Shown: piece by piece, positions 1-11,560 of the stretch | Position numbering within the stretch: the stretch's first letter is position 1 | How the letters are laid out: the number at the start of each line of letters is the position of its first letter | From: Datura wrightii | Taxonomy: Eukaryota; Streptophyta; Magnoliopsida; Solanales; Solanaceae | Length of the DNA stretch: 64,000 bases | NCBI GenBank assembly: GCA_035772735.1 | Contig: JASDFA010000016.1 | Span: 154,268,501-154,332,500, forward strand | Direction of reading: 5' to 3' | Notes under the pieces: model-generated | Databases searched by the model: none | What the model was told of the DNA's origin: nothing | Seen by the model: the letters and a program-made list of their open reading frames with translations, nothing else | Translations under genes and position numbers: made by a program

Positions 1-1991
1 GAAGCTAAGCTCTCGTCCTCGGAAGATGAGGACTCACCACAGAATTCTGCTGAATGTAACCAGAGAAGGACTATTGATGGTGCTGAGACTAAGAGCCTGC
101 ACCTGTATCCTGAGACGATACAGCATAGAAAATATGCATCATGACTTTAAATGTACGGGTATGAGGAATATGAAAAAACATACAAATACTGAAAATCTGT
201 AAGATGAATTGAAAAAGAACATGCAAAGACCATAACAAGAATAATAAATACTACAAACATCAAAGTTGTCTAAAGGTCATAAGCATATCCTAAAATCTAT
301 AGGACTGGACTGAGCTAGGGACTGAGACTATACTGGGCTATATTGTGCTATCCTGTGTTATACCGTGGGAGAGGCTATAACCGATATATCGCCATGTGAG
401 CTAGATGTGGAGTCCAATGTATACCCCTTGTTGGAGAAGGTCTACCATACCTTGCTAGGGTATAGTAGCGAGCTGGATGATCACTGTATGAGCCCCATTC
501 GGGCTAATGACCTATGATGGCAACGTAGTTCTGGGAACCTAGGTGCGCTGAACCACGGCCTGCTCGATGCTAAGTCCTACTCCACTGGAAATCCTAACAT
601 TGTCTGCTAAACTGATAGTTCAAACATGATGTCCTAAGACTCAAGTCAGGACCACTTATCTGGAAGCGTTCTGAGAGTCTAGACGACCTGATAACTGAAA
701 CATAGGTGTTCTAAGACTTGTCAGAGCTGCTTTATCTAAAAGCGTCGTGACCATCTAAAGAATAATCTGAAGACTAATAATTGAGGCTGTAGAGTTTTAC
801 TGAACTCCTCAATAGACTGACTATAGTCAAACTGATCAGCTAACATTTTGTAGGATACTAAGAATGCTAAGTACTGACTGAACCAGCCATAAGCTAATTT
901 ATGGTCACATGTCTATACTATCATGGTGATTTAAAAAGAAACTATAAGAATTAAGCAACATTCATATCTGGACTTTCAATTATGCAAGATTCATTCAAAC
1001 CACATTTAAGGATTAGGGATAAAACACATATTCATGGAAAGGGATATCGATATGAATTATAGCTGGTAGAAGTATTCAAGAATCACAAGAATTATATCAA
1101 GAAGGAAATTCCCCAACCCAACTGAAGAACAATCCTAGTTTCTATATTTCACAGGGCTAGAACTGATAAAGTTTTATGTGAGAAGTTTTAGGGAACAAGG
1201 GAAGAGCAATTCCCTTGTTGAAATTCCATATACCTGGAGTAAAAGTTCTCCTAAGAAGCTTCCTGGAAAGCTTGAGAAGAATGGAAGCCCTAGTCCTGCT
1301 CTAGGAGAACTGTCTGAGTTCTTCGTACTATTTCTAAGATTTTGAGGGAGAATGAGAAAGCAATCGGTCAATCTTCCCTAAATTCCCTTCTAAAAAAACC
1401 CCAAAGGACGTAGCTTAGGCATTAAAATAATAGAAAATTACAAAAATGCCCCTGGAAATTGCTTTAAAATTTCTATCTGATAGGTGGTACGACTCAACCA
1501 AGGGTTGTACCACAATCCTATGATTCGTACTACTTCTCATGGTTCGGGACTCTATTTCAACCCATTTCTCTAAAGTTCTCCATGGATGCTTACTACGGAT
1601 CGTACCAACATCCCATGAGTCTTGCTACAATCCGTAGCTTACTTCTGAGATTTCCTCTGATCTCTCTCATGACTCCTCCCACAGGTCATACCACTGTACC
1701 ACGAGTCGTACCATAACTTTTGGTTACCTAAAATTTCCTTGTCCATTTCTTTGAGCTTTTCCTCGACTTTTTAGTATGATCTGTACTAGGATAATATGAT
1801 TCACAACATGAAGTCGTGTTTTCTCCAATCTCATCGGTTGTACTTCTCTATCCTCCTGTTATGAGTTTAGGTAAGATCCGTACATCAATTGTATGAGTCG
1901 TGTTGTGACTCATACTGAGATTTTTTCTCAATTTTCTGCAGGATCAAGTTTTAGATCTAAAGACTAGTCTTAGAAAGTCTGGGGTGTTATA
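1..1991 (-). repeat. 3' LTR of E1 (partial)
   Basis: The right end GGGGTGTTATA is the inner LTR boundary; the usual terminal CA has become TA. It is followed at once by a C-rich stretch that is a polypurine tract on the minus strand. The 1450-1920 part, U3 in element orientation, is full of short variants of GGTACGACTC and its complement. The left end is outside the window, so length and termini cannot be confirmed. Several short open frames in it are not conserved and look accidental. Confidence 0.75.
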
Positions 1992-2005
1992 ATATCCCCC
2001 CTGGG
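1992..2005 (-). other. polypurine tract of E1
   Basis: On the minus strand the sequence CCCAGGGGGGATAT lies directly before the LTR, the usual place of plus-strand priming in Ty3/gypsy elements. Confidence 0.7.
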
Positions 2006-2214
2006 AACATTTGTCCTCAGATGGGGACTAACTAAGTTGGAAATATAGGGAAAGAGCTGCAATCCCAAGATTATAAACTATAGACGGGTTACTGAAGGAG
2101 TAGTTGACTCCTAACTAAAAACACACTAACTGAGCATATGCAACTAGGGTGCACACCCTAAACATGAAAGGAACTGAAGGGTACCAAACTAAATGGAATA
2201 CTGAGGAGAATTTA

Positions 2215-2554
2215 GTACCTAATGCTGAAGCTGAGTTGGAAGGAAATAAATGAGGGTATTTAGACATCATCTCTACTTCTGATTCCCATGTAGCTCCCTA
2301 AACTAGCTGGTTCCTCCATAAAACCATTACTAAAGCGACCTACTTGTTTCTTAGCTTACAAACCTAATGGTCTAGGATCTGAACTGGAACTTCTTCGTAA
2401 GAGAGAATGTCTTTTACATCCACACTCTCTAGAGGCACTATTGAGGTCGGGTCACCAATGCATTTTTTTAATATAGACATATAGAAGAAGACGGGGTGCA
2501 CCGATGCTAACTCCGTAGGCAATTCCAGCTTATAAGCCATTCTGCCAATGCGTC
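2215..2554 (-). pseudogene. E1 pol tail: integrase C-terminus and chromodomain remnant
   Basis: An open stretch at 2364-2554 on the minus strand reads as the integrase C-terminal module of Tekay-type elements, with RIGRMAYKLELP, then VHPVF and KKCIGDP, then SYEEVPVQILD. A TAG stop follows at 2364-2366. The same frame continues with further stops into a chromodomain-like tail with VLWRNQ, GATWESE and KYPHLF. In living relatives this tail targets integration to heterochromatin. The coding frame enters from the right and is cut at 2554 by the LTR of E2. Confidence 0.75.
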
Positions 2555-5142
2555 TATCGTGCCCACCTTGTAAGGCGTAACTGGCACCTAATGCCACACT
2601 AGACCCTGAGATGACCTAGCTAGACATATACACTTCGAATGCATACCAGAAACACATATTCAAGAAAACTATCAGCTATATCTTGGCTCAAAAAATAGCC
2701 TTAGGCCGACAAGGCCGCAACATACACCTGCGCAAAAATAGCTGACCCAACAGTTGCAATAATAACGTCATCCTATGCGGGCTGAGAAGACCATCATGCC
2801 ATCTAAATTAGATCAAAATAAGACAAATGCACATATGCATATATGTAAGCCAACGTGGCCAACTGATAATATAACTAGGCCCCACACGACCACTAACACA
2901 TAACTAACAGCCAGTGGTCTGCAAGCCTCTAAGAGTAAGATATTGGTTGGGACAGGGTCCCGATCTACTCAAAACTATACATCAAAAGACAGGAAAACCT
3001 CTAATCGTATGGCAACTCCGGAGGAAAGGAGCTAGCCAATCTGCTGAATCTAAATGCCTACTATGAAGGTCTCAAAACCTGTCCGTCTGAACTTGCAGGC
3101 AAGCATGCAACGCCCCATACGTGGGCGTCCGTACAATATGTACCGAGTATGAAAGGCAGTAATAATAACTGAATAGAAGCTGATAAAGGAACTGAAACTA
3201 CTCAGTAATAAGAGCCAGAAGTTAACCTATTCGGCCTCACAAACATGAACTGTAACTAACAGGTAATATTCAAACAAGAACCTAACCTGTCCCCCATAAT
3301 CTTGGAAGGTACAAACAACACAGAAAAAACCTACCTAGGCTCCCAAAAGCCCTGACAAGTGCAAAGAATCTACATACTTCTAACTATACCACTATAGCCC
3401 CGCAGACAAGCTGTAACTGAACATACTCGTCTTCTAAGATGGTATCCGAGCCTTTTGGGCTCCTGTGACTGCGTCTGAGCCTTCTGGGCTCTTGTAACTA
3501 TATCTGAGCCTTTTGGGCTCCTGTAACTGTAGCCCGAGCACACAAGACTCTACTAAGGGGCAGTAATGCCACTACGACATAAGGGAAGTCCATAAGTGAA
3601 TAGACTTCAATATGGCTCCACAGGCCTCAATCTGGTCCTTCTAGATGTCATATAGCTCCTGTGAGTATGTTGTAGCCCCATAGGCAGGTATACTGGAATT
3701 TAGCCCTTCTAGGCAACATGTGCATGGGCATCTGCATGAGTAGCCGGAGGCGTTAGCCCCGCGTTTGACAGTTGATAAGATCCCTACTTAGGATATTGCA
3801 TAGCCTATCAGATTACTAACAGCTAAGGTAGTTTTCTTAGCGACCTATACGGCAAACTGTAAGTAGTATGAAGCTTATACAGTCACTGGCAATAAGTAGT
3901 TCATCTAACAACCTACCACCCAAATCATTAGGCAACCCTGGTGCCATTAACTCGAAGGTAAGGCTAGTTTACCAAGAGTCTAGCCCTGTTGGCGTCAAGG
4001 TACACCAACGGCCTATAGGCCAACTTTAATATATATATATATATATATAGGCATCAAAATAGAAAGTTATATAGACAAGTTGCACCCAATGCTGCCCAAT
4101 TTAACATAGTACGCTCAAAAGCTAACCAAAATCCTCTGCGGCCTTGGTACGACAGAAAAACATCACTAGCCTCTCTAGATGACAATAAAACAAATAGGAA
4201 ATCTCTATGTCGCTTCTAGCGAAAGGCAAAGTTGAATATAGTCAATCCCGACAAGGGATACTAAACTACAACACCAATTCATCTCGTAGTAGCTAACTAC
4301 AACACATATAATCACAAACTATTATGAAAGTACAAGTCGTATTAACTATAAGATGAGAATAACCTGTCGTAGGAGGTTAGCCTTAACATACCTCAATTGC
4401 TGAACTCTGCTCAACCAATCCTGCTTCAATTAAGAACTCATAATCCCTCCATATCTTAGCTCATACACCAAGGGAATAGGGCTACTCTATTTCAAGAAGT
4501 AGGCCAGCAATGTATCCCACAAAACACAATGATAACAAGTCACTACGGGTTCAATTCGGCAAAATATAATGAATCTTATAGATTAGAAGGGTAGAAACAC
4601 TTACTATCACTTGTAGACGTACTAGTCTTATGTAGAGATGGTTTCTATGAGATTTACTCGCTAGGGCCCCATCAAATTGAGCTAATTTCAAAGATTCAAC
4701 TCTGTAGATATGTTCTTCGTAGCCCCAACATTCATTACCTAAGAATAATTTGTGTTTGAGGTGATTTGATAGCTTAATTTGCCCTCAATTTGTTGAAAAT
4801 CTAAGTGAGAAAATCTCCTAAGTCGTACAACTCTTTGGGGGAAACGTTAAATGGATTAAACACACACAACATTATATATAGAGAGGGAGGCAGTGCAGGG
4901 GGTCCACAGCGTTCTTCTCACTGTGAAGGAGCAGAGGCATGACGCGCTGCTCCCTGCGTGGGAAAGGGGTACGCGGTACGGGGCCCATTATAGCCTGCCC
5001 CTGATCTCCTTCAATCGGCTCGCTCGATAACGCACTCATGCGTTCCACCATCGACTCTTCTCCGACACGTGCCATACACTAAGAACTCTCAGCATTCACA
5101 CATACACATCGGTTAGACAAATAAAACTTACGGGGTGTAACA
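2555..5142 (-). repeat. 3' LTR of E2
   Basis: It starts TATCGTGCCCACCTTG (decayed from TGTCATGCCC) and ends GGGGTGTAACA. It is homologous along its length to the LTRs of element B, for example CTGGCACCTAATGCCACACT at the outer end and the repeated CTGAGCC-GGGCTCC motifs near 3450-3530. It contains a short (AT)n run near 4029-4049 that the B LTRs lack at that place. Confidence 0.8.
4872..4881 (-). promoter_or_regulatory. putative TATA box of the E2 LTR
   Basis: CTATATATAA on the minus strand, about 260 bp inside the LTR start, matching the position of TATA-like sites in the B LTRs. Confidence 0.45.
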
Positions 5143-5157
5143 TTATTCCCCCTTGGG
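5143..5157 (-). other. polypurine tract of E2
   Basis: Minus-strand CCAAGGGGGAATAA directly before the LTR start TGTTACACCCC. Confidence 0.75.
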
Positions 5158-5434
5158 GACATTTGTCCTCGAATGCAATTAAATCTTAAGAGACTCACTT
5201 CTTAGGCATTGCTAGAAAATTTTTGGTGTAGTCTCCTCTATAATATAGAATATCTGGAAACCTAAAATGCAGAAAAGTTCAACATAGGCATCTTACAGGA
5301 CGCTACAACAACTTATAGCATAGCTCCACAACAAATAAGTGAGCACCCAACAAAAATGATAACAAAAGCAACAAACAACATTTGAGAACTATCTCACCTG
5401 AACTATAACTGTCTGAACTATTGTGATATTATCA

Positions 5435-6245
5435 TAGTGTCTGGAACAAGTGAGGATATCTAAACCTCATGCCGTCCTCAGCTTCCTACATCATTTCTTC
5501 TACATTTTTATTGCTCCATAATCCTTTAATGGAAGCTATATCCTTGGTCCTTAATCTGCGGACCTATCAATCTAGTATAGTAATTGGAGTCTCCTCATAA
5601 GATAACTCCTATGTGACCTAAACATCCTCGACTGGAACAACCCGGTAAGGGTCTCCTACGCACTTTTGTAGCATCGATACATGAAAAATTGGATGAATAG
5701 ATTCTAGCCCCGAAGGCAATTCTAACTCATAATCCACTTGGCCTATCTTTTGTAGGATCCGATATTGGCCCAATGAATCTAGGGCTAAGCTTTCCCTTCT
5801 TACCAAATCTCACAACGCTCTTCATAGGCAAGACTTTCAAAAATACCCAGTCATCAATATCAAACTTTGAGTCTTATGTTGTACATCGGAATAGGACTTT
5901 TGATGACTCTGGGCTGTCAATGAATGCTCTCTAATGAGCTTAACTTTATCTTTTGAATGATGTATCACGTCAAGTCTAATCAACCCTAACTCACTTACTT
6001 CAAACCATCCTATGGGGGACCTACATTTACGCCCATACAAAGCTTAATAAGGCACCATAAATGGTAGAATGGTATCTGTTATTATATGCAAACTCAATAA
6101 GAGGTAGGTAATCATCCCAACTTCCTTTGAAGTTTAGCACACACGCCCGTAACATATCTTTGAGCGTCTGAATCGTGTGCACAACTTGGCCATTTCTCTG
6201 GGTATGAAATGCTGTACTCAAGTTAACCTACGTCCCTAAACATTT
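5435..6245 (-). pseudogene. E2 pol: second half of integrase core, C-terminal domain, chromodomain (broken)
   Basis: Read leftwards from 6245: TAFHTQRNGQ and MLRACVLNFKGSWDD (integrase core after the second catalytic Asp, up to the Glu helix), then YGRKCRSPIGW, KSYSDVQHKTQ, QKIGQVDYELELP, HPIFHVSMLQKC and VVPVEDV, then a chromodomain-like tail with several stops near 5435-5620. At least two frameshifts separate open frames at 6027-6221, 5837-6040 and 5618-5806. A CAG-to-TAG stop sits just inside the Athila junction near 6230. The catalytic Glu position of the family (GQAERTIQ) is altered to GQVVHTIQ. It cannot code for a working enzyme. Confidence 0.8.
6241..6245. repeat. target-site duplication, left copy (CATTT)
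   Basis: CATTT directly left of the Athila LTR start. The same five bases follow the right LTR at 63033-63037. The split integrase frame of E2 reads through when one copy is removed. Confidence 0.85.
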
Positions 6246-7660
6246 TGATCTTGGACAGAATTATATGCCCAAGTGATGCTCAAGTGCTTCATTTCGTCTT
6301 GTTTATCTATCGTTATGTGTGCATTCTCATGTGATTTGTAGTTAAAATGTGAATTTATACTAACCAACATGATTAGTGTTGTTTTGCAGGTAAAATGTAA
6401 TTTTAGGAAGCTAAGATACATGCTGGTAAAGATCGGGAATGGACCTTGAAGCGAGCTGTGGAAAAGGTCAAGGAAGAGCAGCAAAAATAAGGGCTCCACT
6501 ATGGAGCCGTGTCATGCTGCCATCGCGGAGGCACTCTGCCTCGGATGATCTATTTTGGCAAATTCCAGTGAAGGTCCGCGTTGCCTCCGTGACATGGAGG
6601 CAATGCCACGCAATACAAGTCGTGGCACGTTGCGTATATTTACCTGGAACATCAATTTCCAGTGAGGGTCCACGTTTGCACCGTGGCACAGAGGGAGTGC
6701 TCTGCGATACACTCCATGCCACGTTGCTTGTTATTCCGGGAAAAATTTTCACCAGTATAAATAGCACACTTTTGGTTTATTTTTAGTGATTCTGACTTGG
6801 TTGAGCAAGAACGTGGGTTACAGGCAGTTGAGGGGACGAAAATTCTAGGGTTCTTCTTTATCTCTTTCTCTTTTATCTCAATTGTTTGTATGATTTATAC
6901 TCATTTGATGATGTTTAATTCACAAATGAGTGACTAAATTCACTTCTTGCTGAGGTTAAGAATAATTGTAGTGGAAGGTAATTGTTGATCAATTTAGTTT
7001 TCATCTTTTCTTCAATGGTTGTTCTATCAATTCTTGTTCTTACTGCATTAATTTTTGGCCAATGTTAATGTATATCTAAAAAATCCAATTTTGATTTTGA
7101 AAAGGAAAGAAATTGGAAAGTTGTGAATTGGTAGGATATGATTTCTTATTAGTTTGGGAAAATTGAGAATTGATTTACATTCAGAATAGAAATATATCTG
7201 AAAGTCGTATTAGTCAATTAAGGAATCAGTTTTTTATGGCTGGAACATGAAATTCTTTTATCACAGAAATGTAGGTTGAAGGTTCATGATTCTTAAGTTG
7301 GGTAGGATACGAAAGTTTCAATTCACAGGCAACAATTCTTGACTAGCAACCGAAGGAAAGATTAACTGAATTGTATCGACAAATTACTTCCCTGCATGTT
7401 TGTTTTAGCCTCAGCATGCTCATTACTATAGTTCAGACTCACTTTATAATTTTTTCTTAGATTCGTAAAAATTAGGAAACTCAAACTCTCCAAATATTAT
7501 TTAATTGGTTGTCTGCATTCTTAAATTTATAGTTTATTAACACTTAAGTTAGTTATTACCCTAGATCAGTCCTTGTGGGATCGATACTTGGCTTTACTTA
7601 AGCCACTTTACTACTTGTTCGACCACGTGCACTTGCGTGTAGTCACCAAACACCCGAACA
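6246..7660 (+). repeat. 5' LTR of the Athila element
   Basis: 1415 bp, TGATCTTGG to CGAACA. It is homologous throughout to 61589-63032. The right copy is 29 bp longer because of a short tandem duplication near 62420-62476. Palindromic GC-rich sequences lie upstream of the TATA box. The open frames on both strands at 6439-6786 occur in both LTRs only because LTRs are copies; none resembles a protein I know. Confidence 0.92.
6756..6764 (+). promoter_or_regulatory. TATA box, Athila 5' LTR
   Basis: TATAAATAG about 510 bp into the LTR, conserved at 62098-62106 in the 3' LTR. Confidence 0.6.
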
Positions 7661-7666
7661 AGTTTT

Positions 7667-7684
7667 TGGCGCCATTGCCGGGGA
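7667..7684 (+). other. primer binding site (tRNA-Asp type)
   Basis: TGGCGCCATTGCCGGGGA, six bases after the LTR end, complements the 3' end of plant tRNA-Asp except for one base (A where the tRNA predicts G). This is the typical Athila primer site. Confidence 0.85.
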
Positions 7685-7794
7685 CTGGCAATTGGTAAAA
7701 TTTTTTTCTTAGTGTTAGTTTACAATTTCTATATAAGTGCTGACAACTTGATCTTAGCTTGTCTTTTGCAGATATTGAATTCTGTTGAACACTG

Positions 7795-8135
7795 GCAAGA
7801 GATAAGGAGCTGGTGGATTCATACTTAGAGCCGGAAAGACAGTTCCATCGTCAAAGAAGGGAAGCTCTAGAGAAGAAGCTGCAATTGCTCAGACAGACAA
7901 TCCTGGAGCAATAGCAGAATCCACCACTTGTGAGGGCAGTGTTAGTGCCCGAGGAAATGGCAGCTAGGCCAGTTCGCGAAGTGGCAATCCTTCATGCTAA
8001 CAATGTTACATCAAGTATTCGCAAACCCGAGCTAGGAGGGAGGTTTGAGCTTAAATAGAACATGGTGCAATTGCTGCACACCAGCGGGCAATTCATAGGT
8101 CTCCCTCACGAAGATCCACAACAACATCTCCTAAA
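7795..8135 (+). pseudogene. Athila gag, N-terminal part
   Basis: The frame reads ELVDSYLEPERQFHRQRREA, a coiled-coil-like charged stretch, then MAARPVREV, GGRFELK, MVQLLHTSGQF, GLPHEDPQQHLLN. This is the N-terminal side of an Athila capsid domain. Two TAG stops fit CAG-to-TAG changes (near 7911 and 8056). The frame ends at CTCCTAAA (8128-8135). The next expected codons are found 46.9 kb away, at 55019 onward (FLEISDTYIP). The start codon is not clear. Confidence 0.75.
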
Positions 8136-8207
8136 TATGGGAAATTTATGTTTTCTTTTTACAAAAAGAAAAACTCAATTATGGTAAGAAAGTCAAGACA
8201 AACACCA
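8136..8207 (-). repeat. 3' LTR of the TRIM-like element, truncated
   Basis: Shares CTCAATTATGGTAAGAAAGT with the end of the full LTR and stops at a CA followed by the polypurine tract. Its outer end is cut exactly where the Athila gag frame breaks. Confidence 0.7.
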
Positions 8208-8444
8208 AAATTCTCCCCCATGGTTTGAATTTCTAACAAAAAATATTTGTTCCACCTTCTTCACGTAATCTTCAGTAGGTTGAATCTCCATCTTCAAATA
8301 TCCTCCATTAAATCTTTCTCTCTACACAGAGTAACCCTCCGATAAAATTTCTCAACTAAAAATCTTCATTATCGTCTAATACATTGTGGCTAAACTATGT
8401 CCGCCAAGATGAATACCTATCTTGAACCTCGCCCTGATACCACT

Positions 8445-8905
8445 TGTTAGGATCAAAATAATGATGTGTCATGCAGAAGCTAACACAGAAAACCTTGAAA
8501 GATGATACATAAGAAGAAAATCGAGAAATATACCAAAAGAGACACAATAATTTAACGTGGTTCGGTCACTTGACTTACATCGACAAGAGGTGATGAGCAA
8601 TCCATATAAAAGAATACAAAATCTTAAGAGAAGTGACCTCAATAAATTCACTCAAAATAGAAAGAGGTTCACACAAGCATTATATTACCACTTGTGTCTC
8701 ACAATTCTCGCCCTAAACAAGACTCTCAAAGCTCTTAGTATCACATTGTCGATGCTACTAAGTTAGGAGGAATGAGCCTCAATTTATAGAGTCCAACACC
8801 TTTTTCAACAGGAGAAATGATTAGCCAAATATGAAAAATTTGTATTTTCCTTTTAGGAAAAGGAAAACTCAATTATGGTAAGAAAGTCAAGACAACCACC
8901 CAACA
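8445..8905 (-). repeat. 5' LTR of the TRIM-like element
   Basis: 461 bp from TGTTAGGATC to CCACCCAACA. It follows the CCTGATACCACT primer-site complement directly. Its last ~75 bp match 8136-8207. Confidence 0.75.
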
Positions 8906-9142
8906 GATATGTATACATCATTTGCAACGCGCTGTCTTCAATCTCTTATTTTTTGAGTTTTTGAATTAAGCTCTACATGTCAGGGTAACTACATGATAAA
9001 TAATATCTCTCTTTCCTTTTTCAATTTTAACCATTTTCCATAATTCCTTCCATATTACTTTTTTTGTTCCATATTTGTTTAGTCATTTATAAATTTTTAG
9101 AATTTGGGGAAGAAGTTTCTTGAAGAAAATACTGATTTATAA
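8906..9142. other. unassigned AT-rich stretch
   Basis: No coding, LTR terminus or repeat within the window recognised. It lies between the TRIM-like LTR and the truncated pol fragment F. Confidence 0.4.
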
Positions 9143-10300
9143 TGCCCAATGTACCTCAGGCTAAGCTTTCCCTTCTTTCCAAACTACATCATCCCTTTCA
9201 TGGGGGATACCTTGAGCAAGACTGCTATCCCACCATAAATTCCATATCTCTCTCCTTTCGATCTGCATACTACTTTTGCCTGCTTTGAGCTGCCAAGAGC
9301 CTTTCTTGAATTATCCTGACTTCCTCCAACTATTTCTTTAACTAATCAGTGGCCCATGGTCTCACATCGAACGCATCGAACCACTCGATAGGGGATCTAT
9401 ATTTCCTTCCATATAAAGCCTTAAATGGGGCAATGTCAATGCTTGAGCGATAGCTGTTGTTGTATGAAAATTCTGCCAAGGGTAAGAACATTTCCAAATG
9501 ACCCTTAAAGTTAATGACACAAGCCCAAAGCATATCCTCCAATACTTCGATCATCCTCTCAGACTATCCATCCATCTACGGGTGAAATGTCATACTAAAG
9601 TCTAGCCTAGTTCCGAATTTAGCCTACAAGGTTCTCCAGAAATTAGAAATAAACTAAGTACCTTTGTCTGAGATAATCAATATTGGCACCCATACAACCG
9701 AACCACCTCCTTCACATACAGTTTGACCATCCTCTCCGCATTGTAAGTCATTTGAACCGACAAGAAATAGGTAGACTGAGTCAGTCTGTCCACAATGACC
9801 AAGATTGAGTTGAACTTCCTTAGGGTCTTTGGAAGGCCAACCACAAAATCTATCGCTATTCGCTCCCATTTCCATTTTGGGATGGGCAGTCTTTAGAGTA
9901 CTCCCCCAGGCTTCTGATGCTCGTACTTCACTCTCTAGAAATTTACGAATAGCACAAAGTGCTTGATGATGTCTCTCTTCATCCTGCTCCACCAATAGTG
10001 GTGCTTCAGGTCATGGTCCATTATTGTGTATTCGGGGTGTATAGAGTACCTCGAGCTATGGGCTTCTGCTAAGATGGTTTTAATGACCTCACCAACCTAG
10101 GGAACACATACCTGCCCCCTTATCCTTAACAGCCCCTCATCATCTATCACCGCCTCCTTAGCCTCCGCTTACAAGACCTTGTCATTACTTAGCTTTGCAT
10201 CCTCAAACTGCTGGGATTTTACTTAGTCTAATAGTGATGATCTAGCCTCCACACTAGCCAATACTCCACCTGAACTACCCTTTGGCCGTTTCCTAAACTT
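9143..10300 (-). pseudogene. F integrase (broken)
   Basis: Fragments in several frames: EVLEDMLWACVINFKGHLEM and YNNSYRSSI at 9342-9554, YGRKYRSPIEW just after, and a C-terminal FGKKGKL-RYIG piece at the left end. The stretch at 9655-10020 resembles the zinc-binding and early core part on the antisense of TKSTYFLSVQM-like text. Frameshifts and stops prevent a full-length product. Integrase would insert the cDNA copy into chromosomes. Confidence 0.7.
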
Positions 10301-11560
10301 CTCTAGCCATTGGGCATTGGGAGCTTCCAAGCAAGACAAACTACCCATACTTACAACTTTCCGTCCTAAGGCATTTTCCATCACATTATCCTTCCCTGGA
10401 TGATACAGGATTGTGACATTACAGCCCTTAAGCAGTACTATTCACTTTCGCTGTCTTAGGTTGAGATCCATATAAGAGAACACATACGGTAAGTGGGGAT
10501 GGTTTGTGAACACCTCACAACGAGCCCCATAGAAGTAATTCCTCAAGATTTTCAAAGCGAATACCGTCGCTACCAATTCCAAGTCATGCATGGGGTTGTT
10601 CGTTTCGTGCACTTTTAGTTGTCTCGAAGCATACATAATGACCTGTCTTCCTATATTAACACTCACCCAAGCCAGACTGTGAGGCATCACAATGAACTAC
10701 AAAGTCTTTACCTTCCACCGGTAGCTCCAGGACAGGGGTTGTGGTCAGTAAGGTCTTCAGCTTCTGAAAGCTATCTTAACACTCCTCTGACCACTGAAAG
10801 GGAGCATCTTTTAGAGACACCCCTCACAAGCAGGCGGTAATAACTGGCTAGCCCCACAAAGCTACAAACTTGCGTCACCGTAGTGGGCCTAGCCCAATTC
10901 TAAACTGCTTCCACCTTTTGTGGATCCACCTTAATCCCTTCCTTCAAGACTACATGCCTAAAAAAAGAAACTTATTCTAACTAAAACTCACATTTAGAAA
11001 AATTTTCATGTAGTAGCTTATCCTTTAGTAATCCCAATACAATCCTCAGGTGATTAACATGTTCGTGCTTAGCCTTAGAATACACCAAAATATCATCAAT
11101 GAAAATGATTACAAAAGAGTCTAGATTGGGTTTAAAGATACCGTTCATTAGGCTCATGAAAGCCGCTGGAGCATTTAGTGAGTCCAAATGACATGATCAA
11201 GAGCTCATAATGCCCATACCTCGTTTGAAAGGTTGTCTTCTGAATATCCTTAACACGGATTTACAACTGATGATAACCCAACGTCAAATCAAATCTTTGA
11301 GACATTGTTGCACCCTGAAGCTGATTAAATAGGTCATCTATTCGGGGAAGGGGATACTTATTCTGAATGGTAACCTTATTCAGTTGAAGGTAGTCAATGA
11401 ACATTCATATGCTACCGTCTTTATTCATTATAAATAACATAGGGGTACCCCATGGAGAAACACTCAGGGGAATAAACCCCTTACTAAGCAACTCCCAGAA
11501 CTGCTCCTTGAGCTCTCAACTTAGCTAGTGTCATTCTCTATGGTGATATGGAAATAGTTC
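10300..11560 (-). pseudogene. F reverse transcriptase and RNase H (broken)
   Basis: Reverse transcriptase: AFMSLMNGIFKP then FIDDILVYS with the catalytic Asp pair near 11089-11100, then SKCEF. RNase H: VIMYASRQLKVHETNN and DLELVATVFALKILRNYFYG at 10442-10690, then HPHLPYVF. The upstream RT fingers (11190-11560) are recognisable but have stops. Order and spacing are those of a Ty3/gypsy pol. Confidence 0.78.

Larger units (their letters stand above)
1..2554 (-). mobile_element. E1: 3' end of a Tekay-like chromovirus (Ty3/gypsy), cut by the window edge and by E2
   Basis: Read on the minus strand this is the last part of pol, a polypurine tract and a 3' LTR that runs off the left edge. The LTR resembles family A further right (shared segment with GATGAGGACTCACCAC near 27-42 and 41216-41231) but is a different subfamily. 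The pol side stops at 2554, where the LTR of E2 begins in the middle of the integrase C-terminal region. The missing 5' part of E1 should lie beyond the right end of the window, past E2. Confidence 0.8.
2555..6245 (-). mobile_element. E2, left part: chromovirus 3' LTR and pol tail
   Basis: Minus-strand Ty3/gypsy element. This part holds the 3' LTR (2555-5142), polypurine tract, chromodomain and second half of integrase. The integrase frame stops at 6245 and resumes at 63038. The CATTT repeat at 6241-6245 and 63033-63037 is the target duplication made by the Athila element that split it. The LTR belongs to the same superfamily as element B: both begin with a TGTCATGCCC-like end and finish with GGGGTGTAACA. 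Confidence 0.85.
8136..8905 (-). mobile_element. TRIM-like small copia-type element
   Basis: Two direct repeats (a truncated copy 8136-8207 and a full LTR 8445-8905) flank only about 237 bp. On the minus strand the interior begins with AGTGGTATCAGGGC, a primer site for initiator tRNA-Met, and ends with GGGGGAGAATTT, a polypurine tract. No coding region is left. The left LTR copy lacks its outer ~384 bp, cut at the Athila gag junction. It could be a true TRIM or a deletion derivative of a Tork-like copia element; the 461-bp LTR is long for a classic TRIM. Confidence 0.7.

Noticed and set aside
4029..4049. (AT)n run as an origin or regulatory site
   Set aside because: Simple microsatellite within the E2 LTR; nothing supports a function.
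7667..7684. tRNA gene fragment
   Set aside because: The match is to the complement of a tRNA 3' end beside an LTR, that is a primer binding site; the same holds for the Met-type sites.
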